From Flavobacteriia bacterium (lineage in GTDB: Bacteria; Bacteroidota; Bacteroidia; Flavobacteriales_D; Crocinitomicaceae), in the NCBI GenBank assembly GCA_947446925.1, contig CANFHU010000001.1:186001-250000 (forward strand): 64,000 nt of DNA, in the 5' to 3' direction. Position 1 is the first letter of the stretch, and each line of letters begins with the position of its first letter. Below, piece after piece: positions 1 to 9,548 of this stretch. The notes under the pieces were generated by a model. The model saw only the letters and a program-made list of their open reading frames with translations. It did not search any database and was not told the DNA's origin. The translations under genes were made by a program, and so were the position numbers.

Positions 1-50
1 ACAAAACGTTGATTCATGATATCGATGATTTTTTTAACTTCTTCTTTCAT
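1..50 (-). CDS. 5' end of an unidentified leftward gene (partial)
   Basis: A minus-strand ATG at 48-50 opens a frame that runs off the left edge and reads MKEEVKKIIDIMNQRF. Only 16 residues are visible, so no function can be given. The charged helical start looks like a cytosolic protein. The hairpin at 104-133 would end transcription of the protease gene upstream of it, so this gene probably has its own promoter in 50-100. Confidence 0.45.
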   Translation of the reverse strand, partial: MKEEVKKIIDIMNQRF

Positions 51-103
51 AACGTGCTATTTTATTATTGAATTTTTCCGAACACAAATATAGTAGAAAT
101 CAA

Positions 104-133
104 AAAGAGCTTGCTAATAAATGCAAGCTCTTT
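104..133 (-). terminator. Rho-independent terminator after the first protease gene
   Basis: An 11-bp perfect stem (104-114 with 123-133) around an 8-nt loop. In the minus direction it is followed by a T run. It lies 30 bp past the stop codon of the leftward gene 163-1878. Confidence 0.75.
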
Positions 134-162
134 ATGGAATATTTATTTTTTGTGATGGATAG

Positions 163-1878
163 TTATCGGATGGATAAATTTAAATAATCAGCTACTAAGT
201 ATGCAGGTATTGCAAAACCAACACCTTCTGTACTGAAACCAATTAATTTAGAAACTACAATTCCATGTAAATGTCCTTGTGCATCAAATACAGGTCCACC
301 ACTGTTACCACCATTAATTGCCATCCCCAATTGTATAAATTTGGTTTCATTATATTCTCTAAAATTAGAAATAATACCAACGGTTACCGTTTGTCCTAGA
401 TCAATAGATTTTGGCGCACCGATAGTATAAACATCCTGCATTACTTCTGCAGTTTTTTTAGAAGATAATTCAAATACTTTATCAAATTTTGCATCAATTT
501 TAAGTAAGGCTACATCTTTAAAACGGTTAAATCTAACCACTTTTGCAGGCACTTCAGTACCATTTGCTAGAATAACAGTTACATCTCGTTGTTTTTTTGT
601 GTTATCACCCGCTACTACGTGGTAGTTGGTTAAGATATAACCGTCTTTCGTAATTGCGAAACCACTACCATGTCCCATGTCTACCCCTTTTTCTTTCGTT
701 TTTACAATTACCGTACCCTTAAAAGCTTCTGTTTTATTTGTAATCACTTCCCCCGCATTAGGTCCATTTATGGATAACGCTGCGTCTTCAATTTTAAATG
801 TTTTAACCACTTTTAAATTTTTTACAAAAATTGGATTTTTTCCAAGTTTTAGATAAGAAATTGTTAAAGCATCGCCAATAAGTTTTGTCCAACCTTCATA
901 ACTGTAAGTAGAGGAAGAATAATCGTACGAAGAAATAGATTTAAAATTTCCAGAAAATTCAGTTGTTACGATTGAATCTATTATTTCGTTATATGTATTT
1001 TTAATATACCACGTAATACCTACTTTACCTTTATAAAATTTTCCCCAACGGTTGGCGATTTCATACGTAGTAATTTTTTTTATGGATGCATCTAAAACTA
1101 GCGTATTATTTTCATTGTAAAAGATCTTGTTTACCGTGTCAATAAACTTTGTTTTCTTTAACAATGTGTACATTTCTTCTGTATACTTTGTATCATCCGA
1201 TGTTAAGTTATTTGGCTCTACATCTTCCTCTAAACGCTTTGTATTTTTACCTTTTTTCTTGTTTCTTTCCTCTGCTTTTTTGTCGGCAATTGCTTGTTTA
1301 TCAGATGCTTTTTGAGCCTTTGCTTCTGCGTCTTGAATGTTTTTCTTCAAATTTGCTGGGTCATAATCCACATATATATATGGTAGATCTTTTGTTTTAT
1401 CCTGAATATTTAAACTAATCGTATTTACGTTTACGTATTTATCATTCTCCGTTCTATTTGTTAGTTTCGATTCTTCTGTTGAAGGATTAAAGTTATAATT
1501 AGAATGGAAACTTACACATTTTGGATTAGCAAAATCCCAAATTGCTGGATAAATAAATGGATAAATACTTAAAACTGCAAGTGGATAGAATGCGATTGGT
1601 CTTCCCTTTTTCAGAATCACATCGTATACATCTTTTGCATCTTTTTTTCTAATAACTACTTGGTTAACTGCTCCTTCTGTTTTATCTACTTTCGCTGTAA
1701 AGGTTTTTCCTTTCCCTACCATTTCTTTATTTACATACACTTCATTATCGGAAGCGTTCGTAGTAAAAGTTACCTTTTGTTTTTTAGGTAAAAAAATGGT
1801 TGCAAAACATCCTGAAAGGGATAATGAAATCGCAACTGTAAGCGATAATAAAACAAGTGTTTTTAATTTTTGAAACAT
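163..1878 (-). CDS. Lipoprotein with C-terminal S1C trypsin-like protease domain (copy 1)
   Basis: A 571-aa protein with a lipoprotein signal (lipobox L-S-G-C, Cys24), so probably anchored in the envelope. Residues about 30-110 form a small beta-rich region reminiscent of PEGA-type domains. A Lys/Glu-rich, probably coiled or flexible stretch lies around 180-230, followed by a region of unknown fold. The last roughly 190 residues are a trypsin-like serine protease of the HtrA/DegP type: His in TNYHVVAG (about 420), Asp in DVALLKID (about 456) and Ser in NGGNSGGP (about 526). No PDZ domain follows the protease domain, unlike DegP. It is a paralogue of the next gene and lies 37 bp downstream of it in the same direction. 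An envelope protease is well supported; substrate and N-terminal function are unknown. Confidence 0.85.
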   Translation of the reverse strand: MFQKLKTLVLLSLTVAISLSLSGCFATIFLPKKQKVTFTTNASDNEVYVNKEMVGKGKTFTAKVDKTEGAVNQVVIRKKDAKDVYDVILKKGRPIAFYPLAVLSIYPFIYPAIWDFANPKCVSFHSNYNFNPSTEESKLTNRTENDKYVNVNTISLNIQDKTKDLPYIYVDYDPANLKKNIQDAEAKAQKASDKQAIADKKAEERNKKKGKNTKRLEEDVEPNNLTSDDTKYTEEMYTLLKKTKFIDTVNKIFYNENNTLVLDASIKKITTYEIANRWGKFYKGKVGITWYIKNTYNEIIDSIVTTEFSGNFKSISSYDYSSSTYSYEGWTKLIGDALTISYLKLGKNPIFVKNLKVVKTFKIEDAALSINGPNAGEVITNKTEAFKGTVIVKTKEKGVDMGHGSGFAITKDGYILTNYHVVAGDNTKKQRDVTVILANGTEVPAKVVRFNRFKDVALLKIDAKFDKVFELSSKKTAEVMQDVYTIGAPKSIDLGQTVTVGIISNFREYNETKFIQLGMAINGGNSGGPVFDAQGHLHGIVVSKLIGFSTEGVGFAIPAYLVADYLNLSIR

Positions 1879-1915
1879 TTAAATTGTATTTAGGATTTAT
1901 TATTTAATGCGCGTA

Positions 1916-3616
1916 TTATTTTGCATTTAAATTTAGATAATTTGCTACCATATAACTTGGAATAGCAAATGCTACCCCCTCGGTATTTTTACCAATTAAC
2001 TTAGAAACAACAACACCATGTAAATTTCCATTCGTATCAAAAATAGCACCTCCACTATTTCCACCATTAATAGACATGCCCAATTGTAAGTATTTGTTAT
2101 CATTTACATCACGCATGGAAGAAATGATACCGGCAGATACAGATTGACCTAATTCTATCGATTTAGGTGCACCAATAGTATATACATCTAACATTACATC
2201 TGCTTTGTTTTGATTATCTAAATAGAATGCTTTAGTAAAAGTATTTTCAACCTTCAATAAAGCAACATCTCTAAATTTATTGAAACGAATGATTTTTGCT
2301 TTCAATTCTGTACCATCCGCAGTAATAACAACTATCTCTTTTTGTTTTGCCGCTTTTTCTCCAGCAATTACGTGATAATTTGTTAGTATATAACCATCTT
2401 TTGAAATTGCAAAACCCGAACCATGTCCAGCATCTTTGTCATTTTCTTTCGTCTTAACGATTACTGTTGCTTGGAAGGCATCTTTTTTATTTGAAACGCG
2501 ATCAGCATCCGCGATAGAAGAAATTGATAAAACATTATCTTTAATTGCATAATCTGTGTTTAATTTACTATTAGCGGTAAAGGATTTATTTTTATACAAT
2601 TTCAGATACGAAATAGTAATAGCGTCACTAACCATTTTTTCAAGTAATGTTTTAGTTCGATTTGAATTGTTACTCACTTCACTTAACTCACTAAAATTTC
2701 CGGAAAATTCTTTTGTAGGAATTGAATCAACAATTTCATCGTAGGTGTTTTTAAGATACCATGTTAACTCCACCCTTGTTTTATAATACATATCTAGTTT
2801 CGTGTGTACTTTACAAAAAAGAACACGTTTGATTGCAGCATCTAAAACCAAGGTATTATTTTGGTCATTTAAAATATTTCTAACTGTATCAATAAATTTA
2901 GTTTTCTTTAAAATCTTATATAAATCATCACTAAATTCTGTGTCTTCAGAGGTTATTGTATTGTCTAATTTAGTGTCTTCGTCTAGTTTTTTCTTCTTGC
3001 CTTTTTTTTGCTCTTTTTTCTCTTGTTTTTCTTTTTGTTTTTTCAAATCTGCTAAATACGTATCCTCCGCTTTTTGAATATCCTCTTTTAATTTTGCATC
3101 TTCCGTATTTGAAACATATAAATCGATTAAATCATTGTTTTTATCTTTTACATCTAAACGGATAGATGCAATATTTAAATATTTATCTTTCTCTGTTTTG
3201 ATTGGCAATAAATTTTCTTCGGAATTATTGAACATCATTTCTTTGTCATATGACTTACAGTTATCCGCCATAAAATCATATTGAAATCCACCATAATAAG
3301 CAAATGGAATATCTAAAATCAATAATGGATAAAATGCTGCTGGTCTTTTGGTTTTTTTAGCAACCTCATACACATTTTTATACCCTTTACGGACGATTAC
3401 AATTTGTTGTGAAGGTACTGACTTATCTAACTTTGTTGTGAATGACTTTCCTTTACCTACTAATCCATTGTCATGATACACTTCATTTTCTGCATGATTC
3501 GTTTTAATCGTTACGGTTTGTTTCTTTGGTATAAATAAGGAAGCACAACCTGATATAAGAATGCTTGTTACCACCACACAGATAATCGCGGTGAATGATT
3601 TAATTTTAGAGAACAT
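1916..3616 (-). CDS. Lipoprotein with C-terminal S1C trypsin-like protease domain (copy 2)
   Basis: A 566-aa paralogue of the 163-1878 product with the same layout: lipobox I-S-G-C (Cys24), beta-rich N-terminal region, Lys-rich linker (about 190-225) and C-terminal trypsin-like domain. The catalytic motifs are TNYHVIAG, DVALLKV and NGGNSGGA. Gly-Ala replaces Gly-Pro after the active Ser, which is a mild change. A TATATTTG box lies 21 bp before the ATG. The two genes look like a tandem duplication in which the N-terminal halves diverged more than the protease halves. Both copies keep an intact triad, so both are probably active. Co-transcription with copy 1 is likely given the 37-bp gap and the absence of a hairpin. 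Confidence 0.85.
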   Translation of the reverse strand: MFSKIKSFTAIICVVVTSILISGCASLFIPKKQTVTIKTNHAENEVYHDNGLVGKGKSFTTKLDKSVPSQQIVIVRKGYKNVYEVAKKTKRPAAFYPLLILDIPFAYYGGFQYDFMADNCKSYDKEMMFNNSEENLLPIKTEKDKYLNIASIRLDVKDKNNDLIDLYVSNTEDAKLKEDIQKAEDTYLADLKKQKEKQEKKEQKKGKKKKLDEDTKLDNTITSEDTEFSDDLYKILKKTKFIDTVRNILNDQNNTLVLDAAIKRVLFCKVHTKLDMYYKTRVELTWYLKNTYDEIVDSIPTKEFSGNFSELSEVSNNSNRTKTLLEKMVSDAITISYLKLYKNKSFTANSKLNTDYAIKDNVLSISSIADADRVSNKKDAFQATVIVKTKENDKDAGHGSGFAISKDGYILTNYHVIAGEKAAKQKEIVVITADGTELKAKIIRFNKFRDVALLKVENTFTKAFYLDNQNKADVMLDVYTIGAPKSIELGQSVSAGIISSMRDVNDNKYLQLGMSINGGNSGGAIFDTNGNLHGVVVSKLIGKNTEGVAFAIPSYMVANYLNLNAK

Positions 3617-3637
3617 AGGTTAAATTTATTTTTTTTG

Positions 3638-3645
3638 CAAATATA
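3638..3645 (-). promoter_or_regulatory. Bacteroidota -7 box (TATATTTG) for protease copy 2
   Basis: It matches TAnnTTTG on the minus strand, 21 bp upstream of the start codon at 3616. A TTG lies 16 bp further upstream, close to the -33 spacing known in this phylum. Confidence 0.55.
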
Positions 3646-3701
3646 CGATTTTGATTAATTTCAATTAAGTAATTGACAAATAAGCGTTAGATAAATAAAA
3701 T

Positions 3702-3731
3702 ATAGCAAGCCTAACTTAATAAACTTGCTAT
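3702..3731 (-). terminator. Hairpin terminator after the 98-aa membrane protein gene
   Basis: An 8-bp stem ATAGCAAG/CTTGCTAT with a 14-nt loop, 27 bp beyond the stop codon of the leftward gene 3758-4054. The T run after it is weak. Confidence 0.5.
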
Positions 3732-3757
3732 CTTTAAATTTGAAAAATATGTGTTTT

Positions 3758-4054
3758 TTACACTTGCTGCCCATTTACTGTCAACGTACCTGTTGCTACA
3801 CCAACTACCACAATCACAACTACTAAAGCACCGATTAAAATATTTCTCATCGAAAAAATAGAGCTACTAGAAGATTTACGACGTGATTTTTGCGTTTCTA
3901 AATACGTTTGTAGCGAAGTTCCTAAAGATGGTTCTGAAGTAATTTGCGTTGATGGATAATTTTCCACTTGAACTAGATTTTCGGTTGTCTCATTAGCTAA
4001 AGAAACAAATGTTAATCCTACTAAGAACATTGCGGTCAGTAATAATTTTTTCAT
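3758..4054 (-). CDS. Small exported membrane protein of unknown function
   Basis: A 98-aa protein with an N-terminal signal peptide (MKKLLLTAMFLVGLTFVSLA), a polar middle containing a Ser/Arg/Lys-rich patch (about 56-65), and one C-terminal hydrophobic segment (about 70-90) ending in a short polar tail. No family is recognised. Its direction matches the neighbouring protease genes, but it has its own -7 box and terminator, so it is probably monocistronic. A periplasmic domain tethered to the membrane is the simplest reading. Confidence 0.6.
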   Translation of the reverse strand: MKKLLLTAMFLVGLTFVSLANETTENLVQVENYPSTQITSEPSLGTSLQTYLETQKSRRKSSSSSIFSMRNILIGALVVVIVVVGVATGTLTVNGQQV

Positions 4055-4096
4055 TTTTTTAATCCAATTTTTTAGTTAATAATTTAATTTATGAAG

Positions 4097-4104
4097 CAAA
4101 AATA
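4097..4104 (-). promoter_or_regulatory. -7 box (TATTTTTG) for the 98-aa membrane protein
   Basis: A TAnnTTTG match on the minus strand, 42 bp upstream of the ATG at 4054. Confidence 0.45.
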
Positions 4105-4294
4105 GACCTATAATTAGGAATAAAGTTTGAATGGTCTGAAAAATTATTAAACGGTAAAATAAAGGAATTGAATACTTTTAATTATTTGATAAACAATTAC
4201 TTAACAAATAAAATAAAATTTAGGTTTGTGTAAGTATTCGGAGTAATTGGACGGAAAAATGATTATTTAACCTTCTGAACGGAAATAAAATGAT

Positions 4295-6034
4295 TCAATC
4301 TAGGCTCTTAATTTCCAAGGATCCGCATCTAATTTTGTTTCCTAAAGTTCCACTATTTAAAAGTAATAGTAAGGTCTGATTGGATGGATTATAACGGAAA
4401 TCGCGAGGCACATATTTTCCCTCTACTGAAGTTTTTGGAAGGAATTGTTCTCGTATAGTTTCCCCAGATTGCATATCCATGGAAACAGTCGATACAATAT
4501 TGTTTTTAGCAAAAATAGGGTTGCTATGTATTTTTTTATCCGACATAAAAACACCATTATCTGCATAATTTTTAGCGTTATCCGAAAACAAAAGTGTATA
4601 ATTTTTGTTTGTTAAAAAGGAATAACAAGAAACATAATCGCCATCATACGAGGAAGATGCTTGTGATTTTTGAATTTTTTTCATCCAACGAACGGTTCCG
4701 TCCGCTTTTAAACAATAGACTATTATATCTTTAAAATAATAGGTTACATTCGCTGTCGTTGTAGAATAAGGCGAATATCCTCCCATTCCAGTGCCATAGC
4801 CAAAACCATTGTTATAGGTGGTATAGGTCACATTTCGAACGGTTTGTTCTAAATGTCCTACGATATCTCCATTTGGTAAAATAACCGCATTTTTCCAATT
4901 AAAATCGTATAATTTCGGGAGTAATTTCCCTTGTGCATACTTATTTTCTACTCGGTTTTTCTTACGGTCATTCAATCCATACGTATAAACATTCAACGGT
5001 ATATCTACATATTTCTCTTGCGTAATTCGCCAATTTTGAGAATCCACTTGGAGTGAAAATAGACCATTCATAGACAAATCAGAACGATTTACTATTTTAT
5101 CCTGTTTCACCCGAAGAAAAGAACCGACGAACATAAGATTATCTTCTGTATTAATAAGCATGCTATACTTATTGATTGTGGTTATTGCCAATTTATGGGA
5201 AAGTACTGTAATTAAATTAGTTCCGCATTTATATAGATGAATTTTTTGAATTGCATCAAAATCGTCTACATGGTCCAAATTGAACTGTGTTTCACTTGGG
5301 AAAAGACTAAATGGTCCAAAACGTACATTGGATAAAAGATTGTTTTTAATTTTTTTACGTGTTGCCGAGAATTTTTCATTGAAAGAAAGAAACAACTCCC
5401 CAGTAGGTGAAAGTAAATATGTCCCGAAACTTAGTTGATTTGCATCTTCTGGAATTCGTTGCTCGCCTTTAGAAAAAATAGAAAGTGAATCATTTAATAT
5501 GACATATCCAAACGACATTTCTTTCTTTTTAAAATCCTCCGAGGTATAAAATACAGCGCCAAATTTATTATTAGCTTCCTCCACAACATAAATATCATTT
5601 TCTGAAATAAATGCTTTTGGTTGCTCATAATGGAAAATTTCTACAATTGGAGAAGGTACCAAACTTCCCGAAAAAGACTGACGGTAAAGTCGACATGTAT
5701 TATTTTCTTTCAAACTGTAAAAAACAACAATTTGATGGTTGATGCGTGTTATGCCTTCATACCTTAGTTTATTCCCAGCAATTTCTTTCGGTAATTCAAT
5801 TGTTTTTGCAATTTTTAAATCCTGAATTAGGGAGATAGTTACCGTATAATTACTGGTTATTTCTTCCAAAAAACTACCTTCCATATTTGTAGCAATAAAA
5901 TTGCCGTTTTGGGTAGGAATAATTGCATCAAACCTACTTTGAGATAGTTCTTCCCCCCATTTAACTTGGACTCCTTGTGCAATAATACGAGTACTTAGGA
6001 AGAATAAGGAGAATACCAAAAAGATTATTTTCAT
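4295..6034 (-). CDS. Secreted protein of unknown function, last gene of the MoxR operon
   Basis: A 579-aa protein with a Sec signal peptide (cleavage probably after ...STRIIAQ, about residue 19). The rest is polar and beta-rich, with repeated short strands of the type seen in propeller-like or WD/Kelch-like secreted proteins. A Gly/Tyr/Ser-rich loop occurs around residues 410-425. No catalytic motif is recognised. It starts 13 bp after the stop of the DUF58 gene and runs in the same direction, so it is probably co-transcribed with the MoxR cluster. It may act on the outer face of the envelope as an accessory or cargo of that system; this is inference from position only. Confidence 0.6.
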   Translation of the reverse strand: MKIIFLVFSLFFLSTRIIAQGVQVKWGEELSQSRFDAIIPTQNGNFIATNMEGSFLEEITSNYTVTISLIQDLKIAKTIELPKEIAGNKLRYEGITRINHQIVVFYSLKENNTCRLYRQSFSGSLVPSPIVEIFHYEQPKAFISENDIYVVEEANNKFGAVFYTSEDFKKKEMSFGYVILNDSLSIFSKGEQRIPEDANQLSFGTYLLSPTGELFLSFNEKFSATRKKIKNNLLSNVRFGPFSLFPSETQFNLDHVDDFDAIQKIHLYKCGTNLITVLSHKLAITTINKYSMLINTEDNLMFVGSFLRVKQDKIVNRSDLSMNGLFSLQVDSQNWRITQEKYVDIPLNVYTYGLNDRKKNRVENKYAQGKLLPKLYDFNWKNAVILPNGDIVGHLEQTVRNVTYTTYNNGFGYGTGMGGYSPYSTTTANVTYYFKDIIVYCLKADGTVRWMKKIQKSQASSSYDGDYVSCYSFLTNKNYTLLFSDNAKNYADNGVFMSDKKIHSNPIFAKNNIVSTVSMDMQSGETIREQFLPKTSVEGKYVPRDFRYNPSNQTLLLLLNSGTLGNKIRCGSLEIKSLD

Positions 6035-6047
6035 GTTAGAACAAGAA

Positions 6048-7382
6048 TTAAATTAAACCTCTAGCCTTTATTTCTAGGTATTTATTGATGGTATCTACTG
6101 TTAAATTTTCAGGCTTTGTAAGCAAAGATTGGATGCCATATTTTTTCAACTCCTTTACAATTAACCGTTTTTCGAAGTTAAATTTTCGTGCGATAGTTTT
6201 GTCAAATATATCTGGTAATGTTTCTGAATTCTCTTGGGTAATTTTTGTGAGTTCCGTATTTTCAAAGAACACTAATAAAACCATATGCATTCGTGCAATC
6301 GCTTTTAAATAAGGAAGTTGTCGATGAAGACCTTCGACTGTTTCAAAATTTGTGTATACAATTAATAAACTTCGTTGGTTAATCGATTTTTTCACCTCCA
6401 CATATAAGCGATTGAAATCACTTTCTATAAAATCTGTTTGTATCGCATATAATGCTTCTAAAATTTTATGTAATTGTGTCGGTTTTTTTTCTGCAGGTAG
6501 TTTATTTTCAATGTCTTTAGAAAATGTGAACATGCCGACTTTATCTTGTTTACGCAAGATAATATTCGATAAAACTAAAGTAGAATTAATGGCGTAATCC
6601 AATAAACTCAAGCCTTCAAATGGCATACGCATTGTTCTACCTTTATCTATAATACAATACACAGGTTGTGCTTTTTCATCCTGGTATTGATTGACCATAA
6701 AACTATTTTTTTTAGCGGTCGCTTTCCAGTTTATGTTACGGATATCTTCTCCATGCACATATTCCTTAATTTGTTCAAATTCAAGTGCATGGCCTATTTT
6801 GCGAATTTTTTTAAATCCAAATTGCGTCAATTGGTTTGAAAATGCTAGAAATTCATATTTCTTTAATTGTATAAAAGATGGATAGGTTGCTACATTTTTC
6901 GCAGCATCAAAAACCCACTTTTTAGCTATTAATTGTAGTGGAGATTGTACATAAATATTTAGACCGCCAAATTGATAAATTCCCCTTTCCGTTGGTCGTA
7001 CAGAATACGTAAATCGCAGATTTTGTTGCGGTAAAACAGCAGATTTAATTAAAAAATTGCGCAATTGAAATTGGTATGGAAGTTCATCAATCACCTCGAT
7101 TTTAATACGAAACGTATAATTATTTTCTACAAAAATTTGCACTTCATTTTCATCACTGTTGGAAAATCTATCCGGTACAATACGAGAAGCAATGATGGCT
7201 TTGTGTGGAGAAAACACGAGTAATACATCAATGATTGTCAATAAAATAAGGATGAACAACAATGCCCAGGAAAAGGTATATAAGACCGGAAAAAAATAGG
7301 AAAACACAAACACCGTAATTATACCTAACAAGGCATAAAAAAACGTGGCGTGTATAAAAAGTGCTTTAAAAAATTTCTTCAC
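6048..7382 (-). CDS. DUF58 domain protein (MoxR partner)
   Basis: A 444-aa protein with two N-terminal membrane segments (about 8-28 and 33-53), a beta-sandwich region, then the DUF58 core with the conserved block containing EDIRNINWKATAKK (about 215). A degenerate von Willebrand A-like fold follows. The first metal-site motif reads D-K-G-R-T-M rather than D-x-S-x-S, as is usual in DUF58 proteins. DUF58 proteins pair with MoxR AAA+ ATPases, encoded 11 bp upstream here, and are thought to assist maturation or assembly of envelope proteins. Position and motifs make the family assignment firm; the client is unknown. Confidence 0.88.
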   Translation of the reverse strand: MKKFFKALFIHATFFYALLGIITVFVFSYFFPVLYTFSWALLFILILLTIIDVLLVFSPHKAIIASRIVPDRFSNSDENEVQIFVENNYTFRIKIEVIDELPYQFQLRNFLIKSAVLPQQNLRFTYSVRPTERGIYQFGGLNIYVQSPLQLIAKKWVFDAAKNVATYPSFIQLKKYEFLAFSNQLTQFGFKKIRKIGHALEFEQIKEYVHGEDIRNINWKATAKKNSFMVNQYQDEKAQPVYCIIDKGRTMRMPFEGLSLLDYAINSTLVLSNIILRKQDKVGMFTFSKDIENKLPAEKKPTQLHKILEALYAIQTDFIESDFNRLYVEVKKSINQRSLLIVYTNFETVEGLHRQLPYLKAIARMHMVLLVFFENTELTKITQENSETLPDIFDKTIARKFNFEKRLIVKELKKYGIQSLLTKPENLTVDTINKYLEIKARGLI

Positions 7383-7393
7383 AGGTATATGAA

Positions 7394-8380
7394 TTATCTA
7401 GGAATTTCGATCGTGTCTAATATTTGTTGAATGATGTCGTTGGATGTCATCCCTTCCATTTCTCGTTCAGGTGCAACCACTACGCGATGATTCAATACAG
7501 GAATTGCCACCTCTTTAATATCTTCAGGAGTAACAAAATCTCTGCCTCTTAAAATCGCTAAACCTTTGGAAGCATTCAAAATAGCAATCGACGCTCTAGG
7601 GGAAGCACCCATGTATAAAAAGGAATTTTCGCGTGTTTGAATAATGATTTTCGCGATGTATTCAATCAATTTGGATTCAACAATAATTTGTTTAGTTAGT
7701 TGTTGAAAATCAATGATATGTTGTTTCGAAATAGAAGCAGAAATATGCGCGATTTTATCTTTATTTTGCAAATTATGTTCTCTCTGTAACAATTCCACTT
7801 CTTGCGCAGCAGTTGGATATTCTAATTGTATTTTAAAAAGAAAACGATCTAATTGTGCTTCAGGTAAACGATATGTACCTTCTTGTTCGATTGGATTTTG
7901 GGTAGCAAAAACTAAAAATGGTTTATCCATAATAAAGGTATGGTTGTCAATGGTAATTTGACGCTCTTCCATTACCTCAAATAATGCCGCTTGAGTTTTA
8001 GCAGGTGCTCGGTTAATTTCATCAATTAAAACTAGGTTAGAAAAAATAGGACCTTTTTTAAATTCAAATTCTGATTTTTTTAAATCAAAAATGGACGAAC
8101 CTAGAATATCCGATGGCATTAAATCTGGCGTAAACTGAATTCGATTGAAATCTAAATCCAGGGTTTTAGCAAGTAATTTTGCCGATAAGGTTTTTGCTAC
8201 ACCTGGTACACCTTCGATAAGTACGTGACCATTAGACAAGATTGCAACTAACAGCAATTCAATCATTTTTTCTTGTCCAACAATAATTTGTCCAACATCT
8301 TCTTTCACTTTTGCGAAAGACGCCAAGATTGGTTGGATATCGATTCTATTTTCAAAATTGATTTCGTTATTTTCCATCAT
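7394..8380 (-). CDS. MoxR-family AAA+ ATPase
   Basis: A 328-aa cytosolic ATPase. Walker A is GVPGVAKT (about 60) and Walker B is LVLIDEINRAPAKTQ (about 120). The sequence ATQNPIEQEGTYRLPEAQLDRF is typical of the MoxR sensor region and is followed by the lid domain. MoxR ATPases act as chaperone-like remodellers together with DUF58/VWA proteins. The gene overlaps the preceding DUF4350 gene by 14 bp, indicating translational coupling. Two adjacent ATGs are possible starts (8380 or 8377). Confidence 0.93.
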   Translation of the reverse strand: MMENNEINFENRIDIQPILASFAKVKEDVGQIIVGQEKMIELLLVAILSNGHVLIEGVPGVAKTLSAKLLAKTLDLDFNRIQFTPDLMPSDILGSSIFDLKKSEFEFKKGPIFSNLVLIDEINRAPAKTQAALFEVMEERQITIDNHTFIMDKPFLVFATQNPIEQEGTYRLPEAQLDRFLFKIQLEYPTAAQEVELLQREHNLQNKDKIAHISASISKQHIIDFQQLTKQIIVESKLIEYIAKIIIQTRENSFLYMGASPRASIAILNASKGLAILRGRDFVTPEDIKEVAIPVLNHRVVVAPEREMEGMTSNDIIQQILDTIEIPR

Positions 8381-9548
8381 GTATTAATTTTTCGATTGCT
8401 TTATTTAGTTGTATTAAATCCTTTTCCGTTCTACTTCCCGGTTTTTTATATTTCTCTAGCAGGTAAACGAATGTTTGCACATCTTCCGGATTCACCTGAA
8501 GTTTAACCGCCGCATGTTGTACAAATTTTTCATCTAAAGTATGTGTATTTATAAAATAATCGTGACGTAATTTCTCTAAAATATACGTGCAATTTTTATG
8601 TATAATATCTTGATAATCTTTTTCTTGAAAATATAAATTACCAATTGTTCGCACAAACTCTACCGTTGTATTTGCAACTGGTTTCACGATTGGAATATGT
8701 CTTTGACGACGTTTCGAATTAAAGAGTAAAAACACAGCAATCCCTAATAAAAAAATATACCAAGCCCATCGTAATGCTGGTTCAGAAACAATATACCTTA
8801 CTAAGGTAGACGCCTCCGAAGCATTGTTAATCCAATAAATCTTTGGAGTCGACACATAACTAAGTACTTCTTCTGCTAAACGATAGTTTTTTTTGTGGAG
8901 TAAATAATAATTCGTGAATATAAGCGGTTGTGTATGGATATACACATATCCCTTACCATGTTTAATACGTATAAAATTAATTTCAGAAGTATTATTGAGT
9001 TCCATCGTTCCCAAAATGGTAGTCGATGCGCTATCTATTTCGGAAATATAAATGTCGGTAGTACCTCGGAAATATTTATACTGTAAAGTGTCTATTTTTT
9101 TATTGGCTAACGACATTTTCAAACGCGCTTCTACCAGGTAATTATCTTGCAGTTTGAACTTTAATTCCTTTTGCAGTTTTTGATTTATTTGTTCCGAAGA
9201 CAAAAATAAATTGTTGCCCTGTGCTACAAAATTTAATACTGCTTTCTCTGACACTTGGTCAAACGCATTAGCCCCTGAAATAGAAACAATTGTCGTATTT
9301 TTCTCCGTAAAAACCTCACTTTGATGATTAAAGAGTTCGTAGGGTGTTTTTTTCGATGCTACAAACTCGCGTTTTTTAAAAAAATCTTGGATTTCATTGT
9401 CGAACACATATAGACCAAATGGCATTTTATCGGAAGTGTCAAACGTCCTTTCCCAAGAAATTTTTAGGGGTTTGGAAGAATCATTTACAAGCAATAAAGC
9501 AAGTAATAGGACGATAAAAAAAGCATATATTTTTACAGATCTATCCAT
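8367..9548 (-). CDS. DUF4350 domain protein
   Basis: A 393-aa protein with an N-terminal membrane segment (about 7-22). Its extracytoplasmic domain resembles the GATase-like DUF4350 fold, with the conserved block around VSISGANAFDQVSE. A second membrane segment lies around 258-276, followed by a cytoplasmic helical tail. It overlaps the DUF4129 gene by 8 bp. DUF4350 and DUF4129 genes routinely neighbour moxR in Bacteroidota and Actinobacteria. Function is unknown beyond this association. Confidence 0.8.
   Translation of the reverse strand: MDRSVKIYAFFIVLLLALLLVNDSSKPLKISWERTFDTSDKMPFGLYVFDNEIQDFFKKREFVASKKTPYELFNHQSEVFTEKNTTIVSISGANAFDQVSEKAVLNFVAQGNNLFLSSEQINQKLQKELKFKLQDNYLVEARLKMSLANKKIDTLQYKYFRGTTDIYISEIDSASTTILGTMELNNTSEINFIRIKHGKGYVYIHTQPLIFTNYYLLHKKNYRLAEEVLSYVSTPKIYWINNASEASTLVRYIVSEPALRWAWYIFLLGIAVFLLFNSKRRQRHIPIVKPVANTTVEFVRTIGNLYFQEKDYQDIIHKNCTYILEKLRHDYFINTHTLDEKFVQHAAVKLQVNPEDVQTFVYLLEKYKKPGSRTEKDLIQLNKAIEKLIHDGK

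Noticed and set aside
1127-1418. Plus-strand frames antisense to the first protease gene
   Set aside because: They lie opposite the Lys-rich linker, whose AAA/AAG codons create long Phe/Leu-rich antisense frames.
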